Shown here piece by piece: positions 1 to 4,487 of a DNA stretch of 10,221 bases. The number at the start of each line of letters is the position of its first letter. Within the stretch, counting starts at the first letter, position 1. Origin of the DNA: Mycobacterium sp. DL592 (GTDB taxonomy: Bacteria > Actinomycetota > Actinomycetes > Mycobacteriales > Mycobacteriaceae); assembly GCF_011694515.1 (NCBI RefSeq), contig NZ_CP050192.1, forward strand, positions 651,136 through 661,356, written 5' to 3'. The position numbers and the translations under genes were made by a program. Under the pieces are notes generated by a model. It saw only the letters and a list, made by a program, of their open reading frames with translations. It was not told the origin of the DNA and ran no database searches.

Positions 1-53
1 CGAACGATTCCTCAGGAAACCCGAAGGTCCGCACCGGGAATGAATCGGTGCCC

Positions 54-72
54 GCCTGCACTTGAGGCAGGC
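54..72 (+). promoter_or_regulatory. Small hairpin enclosing the ribosome binding site of the OYE gene
   Basis: GCCTGC (54-59) and GCAGGC (67-72) are a perfect 6-bp inverted repeat around a 7-nt loop. It ends directly before the ATG at 73. The GAGG ribosome binding site (64-67) lies in the loop and at the first base of the 3' arm. Such a stem could dampen translation initiation. It is short, and in DNA this GC-rich it may be chance. Confidence 0.3.
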
Positions 73-1164
73 ATGACCTACACCCTGGCCGACGACGCAG
101 CCCTGCTCCAGCCGATCACCGTGGGCAGTGTGACGGCCCGCAACCGGATCTTCATGGCGCCGCTGACGCGCAGCCGGGCCCAGGCCGATGGCACACCGTC
201 TGACCTGCAGGTCGAGTACTACGCGCAACGCGCCGCCGCGGGCCTGATCATCACCGAGGCCACCGCCGTCTCCCAGGCCGGTAACGGCGCCTACGGCAAC
301 ACCCCGGGTATCTACACCGACGCACACGAGCAGAAGTGGGCGCAGGTCGCCCAGGCCGTGCACGAGCGCGACGGGCTGATCTTCATGCAGATCTGGCATG
401 TCGGCCGGATGGCGCACCCCGACATCAGCGGTGCCGAAACAGTGGCGCCGTCGGCGATTGCCGCCGGCATGCTCGCCCACACTCCAGCAGGCAAGAAGCC
501 GCTGCCGGTTCCGCGCGCTCTCGAGACCGACGAAATCCCCAGTGTGATAGCGCAATTCCGTTCCGCAGCCCGCCGCGCGGTCGACGCCGGCATGGACGGT
601 GTCGAGATCCACTCGGCCAACGGATACCTGCTGCACCAATTCCTGGCTGATGCCACGAATCGCCGCACCGACCATTACGGCGGATCGGCACAGAACCGCG
701 CGCGCCTGGCCGCCGAGGTCATCGAAGCCGTCGCCGAGGAGATCGGCCCCGACCGGGTCGGGGTGCGCATCTCTCCCGGAAACAATGCCGGAGACGTTCA
801 CGAGGTCGACACCATCTCAGCGTATGAGGCTCTGCTGGAGCGCATTTCGTCACTCGGTCTGGCGTACCTGCATGTGCTCATCGACCCCGACTCCGACGAC
901 TTCGGCACCATCCGCGCACTGTGGCCGGGAACGTTCGTCCTCAACACCGGTCGCGAGATCGAGACCAGCTTCTGCCAACTGGAGAATCTCGCCGACTGGG
1001 GTGTCATCAGCGCCGCCACCGTCGGCCGGGCGTTTCTGGCCAACCCCGACCTGATCGACCGGCTGCGTGCCGGTGCCGAACTCAACGAACCCGACGTCGC
1101 GACGTTCTACTCACCGGGATCGGCGGGGTACACCGACTACCCGACGCTGGCGCCGATCGCCTGA
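73..1164 (+). CDS. Old Yellow Enzyme family FMN-dependent ene-reductase (alkene reductase)
   Basis: This is a cytosolic flavoprotein of 363 residues. The family uses NAD(P)H-reduced FMN to reduce activated C=C bonds of enals, enones and nitro compounds; the physiological substrate cannot be read from sequence. The (beta/alpha)8 fold motifs appear in order: MAPLTR at 28-33 (flavin contact), QIWHVGR at 106-112, and HSANGYL at 180-186, whose H180, N183 and Y185 match the substrate-binding His/Asn pair and the proton-donor Tyr of OYE. NRRTDHYGGS follows at 196-205, with phosphate-binding NTG at 291-293 and VGR at 317-319. The length is usual for the classical OYE class. An ATG at 40 is in frame, but the ATG at 73 has GAGG at 64-67 five bases upstream and gives the usual N-terminus, so I chose 73. 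The 3' end overlaps the convergent membrane-protein gene by 28 bp. Family assignment is firm. Confidence 0.93.
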   Translation: MTYTLADDAALLQPITVGSVTARNRIFMAPLTRSRAQADGTPSDLQVEYYAQRAAAGLIITEATAVSQAGNGAYGNTPGIYTDAHEQKWAQVAQAVHERDGLIFMQIWHVGRMAHPDISGAETVAPSAIAAGMLAHTPAGKKPLPVPRALETDEIPSVIAQFRSAARRAVDAGMDGVEIHSANGYLLHQFLADATNRRTDHYGGSAQNRARLAAEVIEAVAEEIGPDRVGVRISPGNNAGDVHEVDTISAYEALLERISSLGLAYLHVLIDPDSDDFGTIRALWPGTFVLNTGREIETSFCQLENLADWGVISAATVGRAFLANPDLIDRLRAGAELNEPDVATFYSPGSAGYTDYPTLAPIA

Positions 1165-1625
1165 GCCGCCTTCTCGTGGCGGCGCTGGCGCTCAGCGGTC
1201 GCCAGATAGAAGGCCCAGGCGAACGCGAAGCTGGTGAACAGGCTGGAGACGAAGAACAGCCACGGCCGGCGGATGCCGCGGCGGTACCCGTCGACGATGG
1301 TGAACAGCGGCAGCAGGATGACATTGCCGATCGTGTAGTCCTGGCTCGCCGAGGCCGCCGCCGGGTTGTCGTAGCCCAGAGTGATGAACTGCCACCAGCT
1401 TCCGTTGCCGGTGAACACATTGCCCGAGCCGTCGGCGTACTGGTGGACGAACTTGATGTTGAAGTACCAGCCGAGCACGACCGAGGCGATACCGGCCACG
1501 TAGTAGGCCACTTCCAGGGCGCTGAGCGCGGGCCCGTTGACGGGCTTGCGGAAGATCGCCGGGTTGGACTGAATGACCCAGGCGATCACGAGTACGGCGA
1601 GCACGGCGTGCACGAGAAGCGTCAT
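1137..1625 (-). CDS. Four-helix integral membrane protein, probable DUF2834 family
   Basis: This is a predicted inner-membrane protein of 162 residues and unknown function. Hydrophobic segments lie at about 2-19, 36-56, 98-114 and 121-142. A polar loop at 57-97 is rich in Gly, Asn and Trp, and the C-terminal tail is basic (ERQRRHEK, 145-152). The last two helices, with the intervening VDGYRRGIRRPWLFF, resemble DUF2834 proteins as I recall them; that family name is from memory and not verified. Its 3' end overlaps the convergent OYE gene by 28 bp, so the two mRNAs are antisense there. The ATG at 1625 has no Shine-Dalgarno but has a TANNNT box 8 bases upstream on its strand, fitting a leaderless transcript. 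It is divergent from the TetR gene and shares a probable operator with it, so TetR control is likely. The true role, possibly transport or membrane stress, is unknown. Confidence 0.75.
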   Translation of the reverse strand: MTLLVHAVLAVLVIAWVIQSNPAIFRKPVNGPALSALEVAYYVAGIASVVLGWYFNIKFVHQYADGSGNVFTGNGSWWQFITLGYDNPAAASASQDYTIGNVILLPLFTIVDGYRRGIRRPWLFFVSSLFTSFAFAWAFYLATAERQRRHEKAAQAIGASVG

Positions 1626-1633
1626 GGTTGGTC

Positions 1634-1639
1634 AATCTA
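1634..1639 (-). promoter_or_regulatory. Probable -10 box of a leaderless promoter for the membrane-protein gene
   Basis: On the minus strand this reads TAGATT, fitting the mycobacterial TANNNT -10 consensus. Only 8 bases separate it from the ATG at 1625, so transcription would start at or next to the A of ATG. A TTGACA at 1665-1660 on the same strand lies 20 bp upstream, which is long for a -35. No Shine-Dalgarno is visible, which supports the leaderless reading. Confidence 0.45.
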
Positions 1640-1657
1640 AAGCAATCGCATCGATGT

Positions 1658-1675
1658 TTTGTCAATTTTGACAAA
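1658..1675. promoter_or_regulatory. Perfect inverted repeat, probable TetR operator
   Basis: The sequence TTTGTCAATTTTGACAAA has two perfect 8-bp arms around a TT centre. It sits midway in the 74-bp gap between the divergent membrane-protein and TetR genes and covers the expected -35 zones of both. TetR-family dimers typically bind such dyads beside their own gene. A seven-of-eight half-site, TTGGTCAA, occurs 30 bp to the left at 1628-1635, next to the membrane-protein start. The inferred outcome is autorepression plus repression of the membrane-protein gene. Confidence 0.65.
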
Positions 1676-1686
1676 TGCTCGTGCGG

Positions 1687-1692
1687 TAGGTT
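1687..1692 (+). promoter_or_regulatory. Probable -10 box of a leaderless promoter for the TetR gene
   Basis: TAGGTT fits the TANNNT -10 pattern and is followed by 7 bases (GTCCCCC) and then the GTG at 1700. No Shine-Dalgarno precedes the GTG. Together these suggest a leaderless transcript starting at the GTG. The TTGACA inside the operator (1668-1673) is only 13 bp upstream, so it is probably not used as a -35 on this strand. Confidence 0.45.
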
Positions 1693-1699
1693 GTCCCCC

Positions 1700-2299
1700 G
1701 TGGTTCGGCCTGCTCAGACGGCGCGCAGTGAGCGCACCCGCGACGCGTTGCGTCGTGCGGCCATGGTGCGGTTCCTCGCGCAAGGCGTCGAGGACACCTC
1801 GGCCGATCAGATCGCCGCCGACGCCGGGGTGTCGCTGCGTACCTTCTACCGCCACTTCACCTCCAAGCACGACCTGCTGTTCGCCGACTATGACGCCGGC
1901 CTGGAGTGGTTCCGCGCCGCGTTGCAGGCGCGCTCGCCGGAGGAACCGATCCTCGAGTCCGTGCAGTCCGCCATCGACGCCTCGCCGTACGACCCGGAGG
2001 CCGTCGCCCAGATCGCGGCACTTCGCGCCAAAGAACTCGACCCCGGCAGCATCGTCCGGCACACCCGCCAGGTGGAGGCCGAGTTCGCCGACGCGGTGGC
2101 CGCTCAACTCGCCGACAGCGCGGAGCACCTGGGGGTGGACGACCGGCTGCGCGTCATGGTGACGGCCCGCTGTATCGCGGCCGCCGTCTTCGGCGCGATG
2201 GAAATGTGGATGGTCGGTGACGACCAGTCGCTGGCGGAATTGCAGCGGCTCTGCCGCACCGCGCTGGAGCTGTTGCGCGGCGGCGTCATCACCGACTAG
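1700..2299 (+). CDS. TetR/AcrR-family transcriptional regulator
   Basis: This is a one-component repressor-type regulator of 199 residues from the GTG at 1700. The N-terminal TetR DNA-binding domain spans about 10-60: helix 1 is RTRDALRRAAMVRFLAQGV, followed by the TSADQIAADAGVSLRTFYRHF helix-turn-helix (33-53) and the family-typical SKHDLL (55-60). Residues 61-199 form an all-helical ligand and dimerisation domain with no recognisable ligand signature. The length is typical. The frame stays open upstream to a TTG at 1628, but that start would run coding sequence through the palindrome, and the region is not TetR-like. A TANNNT box 7 bases before 1700 supports the GTG. The gene is divergent from the membrane-protein gene and 24 bp upstream of the SnoaL-like gene, which it is probably co-transcribed with. 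Its ligand is unknown. Confidence 0.9.
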   Translation: MVRPAQTARSERTRDALRRAAMVRFLAQGVEDTSADQIAADAGVSLRTFYRHFTSKHDLLFADYDAGLEWFRAALQARSPEEPILESVQSAIDASPYDPEAVAQIAALRAKELDPGSIVRHTRQVEAEFADAVAAQLADSAEHLGVDDRLRVMVTARCIAAAVFGAMEMWMVGDDQSLAELQRLCRTALELLRGGVITD

Positions 2300-2323
2300 G
2301 GACCGTCGACCGTCTGGCGTGGC

Positions 2324-2731
2324 ATGCTCACCGTCATGCATGCGTTTCGCGCCGCCGTGGAAGCCGGCGACTTCGATGCCCTGCCCGCGCTGTTCGCGCC
2401 GGACGTGGTGTTCCGCAGCCCGATCGCGCACAAGCCCTACCAAGGCCGCGACGCCGTCGGGGTGATCCTGCGTGCGGTCTCGCGGGTGTTCGCCGATCTC
2501 ACCTACGTCCGCGAGATCGGAGCCGAGGGCGCTGCCGACCATGCGCTGGTCTTCACCGCCAAGGTCGGCGACCTCGACATCAACGGCTGCGATTTCCTGC
2601 ACACCGGGCCAGACGGCCTCATCGACGAGTTCACCGTCATGCTGCGGCCGCTGCGGGCGGTCAACGCGTTCGCCGAGCGGATGAGCGAAGAATTCGCCAA
2701 AGAGATGCCGAAGTCCGGTCTTTCGGGCTGA
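2324..2731 (+). CDS. SnoaL-like / NTF2-fold protein
   Basis: This is a 135-residue single-domain protein of the NTF2-like superfamily, a cone-shaped fold used by small isomerases, cyclases, hydrolases and binding proteins. The pattern is characteristic: an N-terminal helix with AAVEAGDFDALPALFAPDVVFRSP (10-33), the KPYQGRDAV loop (37-44), a helix through RAVSRVFADL (50-59), then strands ending in DFLHTGPDGLIDEFTVMLRPL (90-110). The C-terminal tail FAERMSEEFAKEMPKSGL is also common in actinobacterial members. No catalytic assignment is possible. ATG 2324 and ATG 2336 are both possible starts; neither has a clear Shine-Dalgarno, and I kept the first. It lies 24 bp after the TetR gene on the same strand, so it is probably in its transcript. 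Confidence 0.82.
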   Translation: MLTVMHAFRAAVEAGDFDALPALFAPDVVFRSPIAHKPYQGRDAVGVILRAVSRVFADLTYVREIGAEGAADHALVFTAKVGDLDINGCDFLHTGPDGLIDEFTVMLRPLRAVNAFAERMSEEFAKEMPKSGLSG

Positions 2732-2782
2732 CCCAGCGTGTGCTCCCACACTTGACCCGGTGTGCGGAGGACCATCGGACCC

Positions 2783-3196
2783 ATGGCGAGGATCGGTGAC
2801 GACTCTCTGATCGTGCGTGCCCAACAGCGTCCCGACGCCACCTGGCTGTTCACCATCCGCTACACGGTGTACTTCGATCAGTCCGAGCTCGGGATGAGAT
2901 TCGACGACAGCGTCCAGGTCTGTGACGACCACCGTGCGACGCCGGTGCCGTTCATCGCCTGCACGCGCTCGGTGCTGCGCAAGAAGCGGGTGGTGGTCAC
3001 CGACGACGCGATCACCCGGGTCGACAACGTCTACGCGACCGTGTGCCTGCGCCGTCGCGGCGGTCCCGACGCGGTGATTCAGTCCGCGCGGTTGCCCAAG
3101 ATCTCGGCCCAGTCGCTGGGCACCCGCCCGCGGGGGCCGGGCACCGTCTCGTCGGCCGGCCGGCTCTCCGGGGGCGCCAGTCGCGGGCCGTCGTAA
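2783..3196 (+). CDS. Hypothetical protein, not recognised
   Basis: I do not recognise a family. From the ATG at 2783 it is 137 residues. An in-frame GTG at 2762 would add seven, but GGAGG at 2766-2770 lies downstream of that GTG and 12 bases before the ATG, favouring 2783. Residues 1-95 look like real protein: balanced composition with alternating hydrophobic stretches (DSLIVRA, TWLFTIRYTVYF, RVVVTDDAI) suggesting a small beta-rich domain, with cysteines in QVCDD, IACTR and TVCLR. The last 38 or so residues are Gly/Arg/Ser/Pro-rich and lie opposite the coding sequence of the convergent zinc-finger gene, so they look like read-through rather than a domain. The adjacent frame has a TGA at 3075-3077, so a frameshift or error near 3050-3075 could explain the tail. 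No signal peptide or membrane segment is seen. Confidence 0.55.
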   Translation: MARIGDDSLIVRAQQRPDATWLFTIRYTVYFDQSELGMRFDDSVQVCDDHRATPVPFIACTRSVLRKKRVVVTDDAITRVDNVYATVCLRRRGGPDAVIQSARLPKISAQSLGTRPRGPGTVSSAGRLSGGASRGPS

Positions 3197-3432
3197 TACT
3201 GGTTGTCTTCGTAGTCCCAGAACCAGTCCTCGCCCGGTTCGAAGGAACGAATGATCGGGTGACCTGACTCCCGCCAGTGCGCGGCGGCGTGCCGCATCGG
3301 TGAGTCATCGCAGCAGCCGATGTGGCCGCAGGCGGCGCAGCGCCGCAGGTGCACCCACCAGCCGCCAGACGCGTCGCACTCGACGCAGCCTGTTCCGCTC
3401 GGCGGGATGGACGGATCGACCGCTTCAGCCAC
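3079..3432 (-). CDS. UBP-type zinc-finger protein
   Basis: This is a 117-residue soluble protein made almost wholly of one UBP-type (ZnF-UBP) zinc finger. Probable zinc ligands are C16, C19, C32, C35, C40, H48, H52 and H58, in the family order CVEC, CAACGHIGC, RHAAAH, GHP. The signature tail HPIIRSFEPGEDWFWDY follows at 58-74. In eukaryotes this domain binds the free C-terminal Gly-Gly of ubiquitin; free-standing bacterial copies are common in actinobacteria but their partner is not established. The C-terminal segment around PGPRGRVPSDW (97-107) is also seen in actinobacterial homologues as I recall them, so the overlap with the hypothetical gene is genuine coding for this one. The start is GTG 3432, with TAGGCT six bases upstream on its strand, consistent with leaderless expression. 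Confidence 0.85.
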   Translation of the reverse strand: MAEAVDPSIPPSGTGCVECDASGGWWVHLRRCAACGHIGCCDDSPMRHAAAHWRESGHPIIRSFEPGEDWFWDYEDNQYYDGPRLAPPESRPADETVPGPRGRVPSDWAEILGNRAD

Positions 3433-3438
3433 CAGCCC

Positions 3439-3444
3439 AGCCTA
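3439..3444 (-). promoter_or_regulatory. Probable -10 box of the zinc-finger gene
   Basis: On the minus strand this reads TAGGCT, a TANNNT match, six bases before the GTG at 3432. There is no Shine-Dalgarno in the intervening GGGCTG, so a leaderless mRNA is the likeliest reading. It is the third such arrangement in this window. Confidence 0.35.
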
Positions 3445-3552
3445 CGCAGGCCTTCTCTCATGCCGCGGACAACACTTTTACTCGCGACGATTCAATCGGT
3501 CTGAGCGAAACCAAATGCTTTGCGGCGACCTGCCGATGTGCATATTGACGCT

Positions 3553-3575
3553 CGCACTTGTGCGTAGGTGTGCGT
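3553..3575 (+). promoter_or_regulatory. Dyad and direct repeats at the mce promoter, possible operator
   Basis: CGCAC (3553-3557) and GTGCG (3560-3564) form a 5-bp dyad with a TT centre. TGTGCGT occurs at 3559-3565 and again at 3569-3575, exactly 10 bp apart, the second copy running into the first base of the -35. A one-helical-turn repeat touching the -35 is a typical regulator-binding layout. The regulator is unknown: mce clusters are often controlled by GntR- or TetR-family proteins, but none is encoded immediately upstream here. Confidence 0.35.
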
Positions 3576-3603
3576 TGACAGCTAATCGGCACTCTCCTAC
3601 CGT
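3575..3603 (+). promoter_or_regulatory. Probable housekeeping promoter of the mce operon
   Basis: TTGACA (3575-3580) is a perfect -35, followed by 17 bp and TACCGT (3598-3603), a good mycobacterial TANNNT -10. Transcription would start near 3610. It is the only strong -35/-10 pair seen in the 290 bp between the zinc-finger gene and yrbEA, and it points toward the operon. It leaves a leader of about 110 nt before GTG 3723. Confidence 0.6.
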
Positions 3604-3634
3604 CCGGCCCAAGCCTGGCGATGGAGAGGACTGC

Positions 3635-3676
3635 ATGTGGGATCCGCAGAGGGGTGCTGGCGCCCGGCGGCCGTAA
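3635..3676 (+). CDS. Putative leader peptide 1 upstream of yrbEA (13 aa)
   Basis: The predicted peptide is MWDPQRGAGARRP. Its ATG is preceded by GGAGAGGA (3623-3630) with a 4-base spacer, the best ribosome binding site in the leader, about 25 nt after the predicted transcription start. Its TAA overlaps the ATG of the next small ORF (TAATG, 3674-3678), so translation could pass directly on. It carries no recognisable function. I infer a regulatory or coupling role from position. The large yrbEA frame is also open across this stretch, so part of the pattern could be chance in GC-rich DNA. Confidence 0.4.
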   Translation: MWDPQRGAGARRP

Positions 3677-3735
3677 TGCCGCCGCCGCCCTTGCTCCGCC
3701 CGCGTTTCCCCGGCGGCCAACGGTGAAAGCCGCCG
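3665..3735 (+). promoter_or_regulatory. Possible attenuator-like region: four alternating complementary arms over the yrbEA start
   Basis: Four 7-base arms are visible: A CGGCGGC (3665-3671), B GCCGCCG (3678-3684, with a shifted copy at 3681-3687), C CGGCGGC (3711-3717) and D GCCGCCG (3729-3735). A:B makes a hairpin with a 6-nt loop holding most of the TAATG junction. C:D makes one with an 11-nt loop holding GTG 3723. B:C is the competing pair and would free the GTG. This is the logic of a translation attenuator, but these triplet-rich arms are frequent in such GC-rich DNA, so confidence is modest. Confidence 0.3.
3676..3726 (+). CDS. Putative leader peptide 2 upstream of yrbEA (16 aa, begins with four prolines)
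   Basis: The predicted peptide is MPPPPLLRPRFPGGQR. Its ATG overlaps the stop of leader peptide 1, and its TGA (3724-3726) overlaps GTG 3723 of yrbEA as GTGA, the same coupling arrangement used within the operon at mceA/mceB. Consecutive prolines are known to slow ribosomes and need EF-P, so a stall at codons 2-5 is plausible. There is no separate Shine-Dalgarno; translation would depend on re-initiation from peptide 1. Function is inferred. Confidence 0.38.
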   Translation: MPPPPLLRPRFPGGQR

Positions 3736-4487
3736 CCTGGTCCAAGCCCGTTTTCTCCGTCGGAGACTTCGTGGTGCTCGTCGGCGAGACCTTCGCGGCC
3801 ATGTTCCGCCGCCCGTTCGCCTGGCGGGAACTGCTCGACCAGATCTGGTTCGTCGCCCGGGTGTCCATCGTGCCCACCCTGGTGCTCTCGATTCCCTACA
3901 CGGTGCTCATCGTCTTCACCCTCAACATCGTGCTCCTCGAGGTCGGCGCGGGCGACCTCTCCGGCGCCGGGGCGGCGCTGGCGTCGGTGACCCAGGTGGG
4001 CCCGGTCGTGACGGCCATCGTGGTCGCCGGGGCGGGCTCGACCGCGATGTGCGCCGACCTCGGTGCCCGCACCATCCGCGAAGAGATCGACGCGATGAAG
4101 GTGATCGGCATAAACCCCGTCCAGGCCCTCGTCGTCCCACGGGTCATCGCCGCGACTTTCGTTGCGCTGATGCTGTATTCGGTGGTCGCCGTCGTCGGCC
4201 TGGCGGGAAGCTACTTCTTCGTCGTCTTCATTCAGCACGTCACCCCGGGGGCGTTCGTCGCAGGTATGACGCTGCTGACCGGCCTGCCCCAGGTGATCGT
4301 GTCCCTGGTCAAGGCGCTGCTGTTCGGCCTGTCGGCCGGTCTGATCGCCTGCTACAAGGGTCTGTCGGTCGGCGGCGGACCGACCGCGGTCGGCAACGCC
4401 GTCAACGAGACCGTGGTGTTCGCCTTCATGGCGCTGTTTCTCATCAACATTCTGGCCACCGCCTTCGGCGTAAAGGTGGCGCCATGA
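3723..4487 (+). CDS. yrbEA: YrbEA: first MlaE-type permease of the mce lipid importer
   Basis: This is an inner-membrane permease (MlaE/YrbE family, 254 residues) that pairs with YrbEB to form the transmembrane core of an Mce lipid/sterol importer powered by the MceG-type ATPase encoded elsewhere. An amphipathic N-terminal helix (14-30) precedes helices at about 46-70, 90-108, 137-172 and 183-250. The hallmark EEIDAM motif at 120-125, inside ADLGARTIREEIDAMKVIGI (111-130), is the cytoplasmic coupling segment that contacts the ATPase. AVNETVV (226-232) is also family-typical. The frame is open back to an ATG at 3621. That would add 34 Ala/Pro/Arg-rich residues not expected in this family, whereas GTG 3723 gives the usual length and overlaps the stop of a preceding small ORF. 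The stop overlaps yrbEB as ATGA. The substrate is not predictable. Confidence 0.93.
   Translation: MKAAAWSKPVFSVGDFVVLVGETFAAMFRRPFAWRELLDQIWFVARVSIVPTLVLSIPYTVLIVFTLNIVLLEVGAGDLSGAGAALASVTQVGPVVTAIVVAGAGSTAMCADLGARTIREEIDAMKVIGINPVQALVVPRVIAATFVALMLYSVVAVVGLAGSYFFVVFIQHVTPGAFVAGMTLLTGLPQVIVSLVKALLFGLSAGLIACYKGLSVGGGPTAVGNAVNETVVFAFMALFLINILATAFGVKVAP

Noticed and set aside
40..72. Upstream ATG start for the OYE-family reductase
   Set aside because: There is no ribosome binding site before 40, whereas ATG 73 has GAGG at the right distance and gives a standard N-terminus.
1137..1164. Terminator expected between the convergent OYE and membrane-protein genes
   Set aside because: The genes overlap by 28 bp and I see no hairpin followed by a T-run on either strand; termination is presumably by another route.
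1628..1699. Upstream TTG start for the TetR regulator
   Set aside because: It would place the perfect palindrome and the -10 box inside coding sequence, and the added residues are unlike TetR N-termini.
2738..2764. GTGTG/CACAC/GTGTG inverted repeats between the SnoaL-like gene and the next gene
   Set aside because: Stems are only 5 bp with no T-run, so there is no terminator. No matching promoter elements were found, and the repeat is too simple to call an operator.
1637..2932. A 431-codon minus-strand open frame opposite the TetR and SnoaL-like genes
   Set aside because: It is antisense to two recognisable proteins, has an antisense-like composition (His, Gly, Asp, Arg) and runs through the divergent promoter region.
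3621..3722. Upstream ATG start for YrbEA adding 34 residues
   Set aside because: The extra residues are low-complexity Ala/Pro/Arg, not like YrbE N-termini, with no Shine-Dalgarno before 3621. GTG 3723 gives normal family length and a GTGA overlap. Not absolutely excluded.
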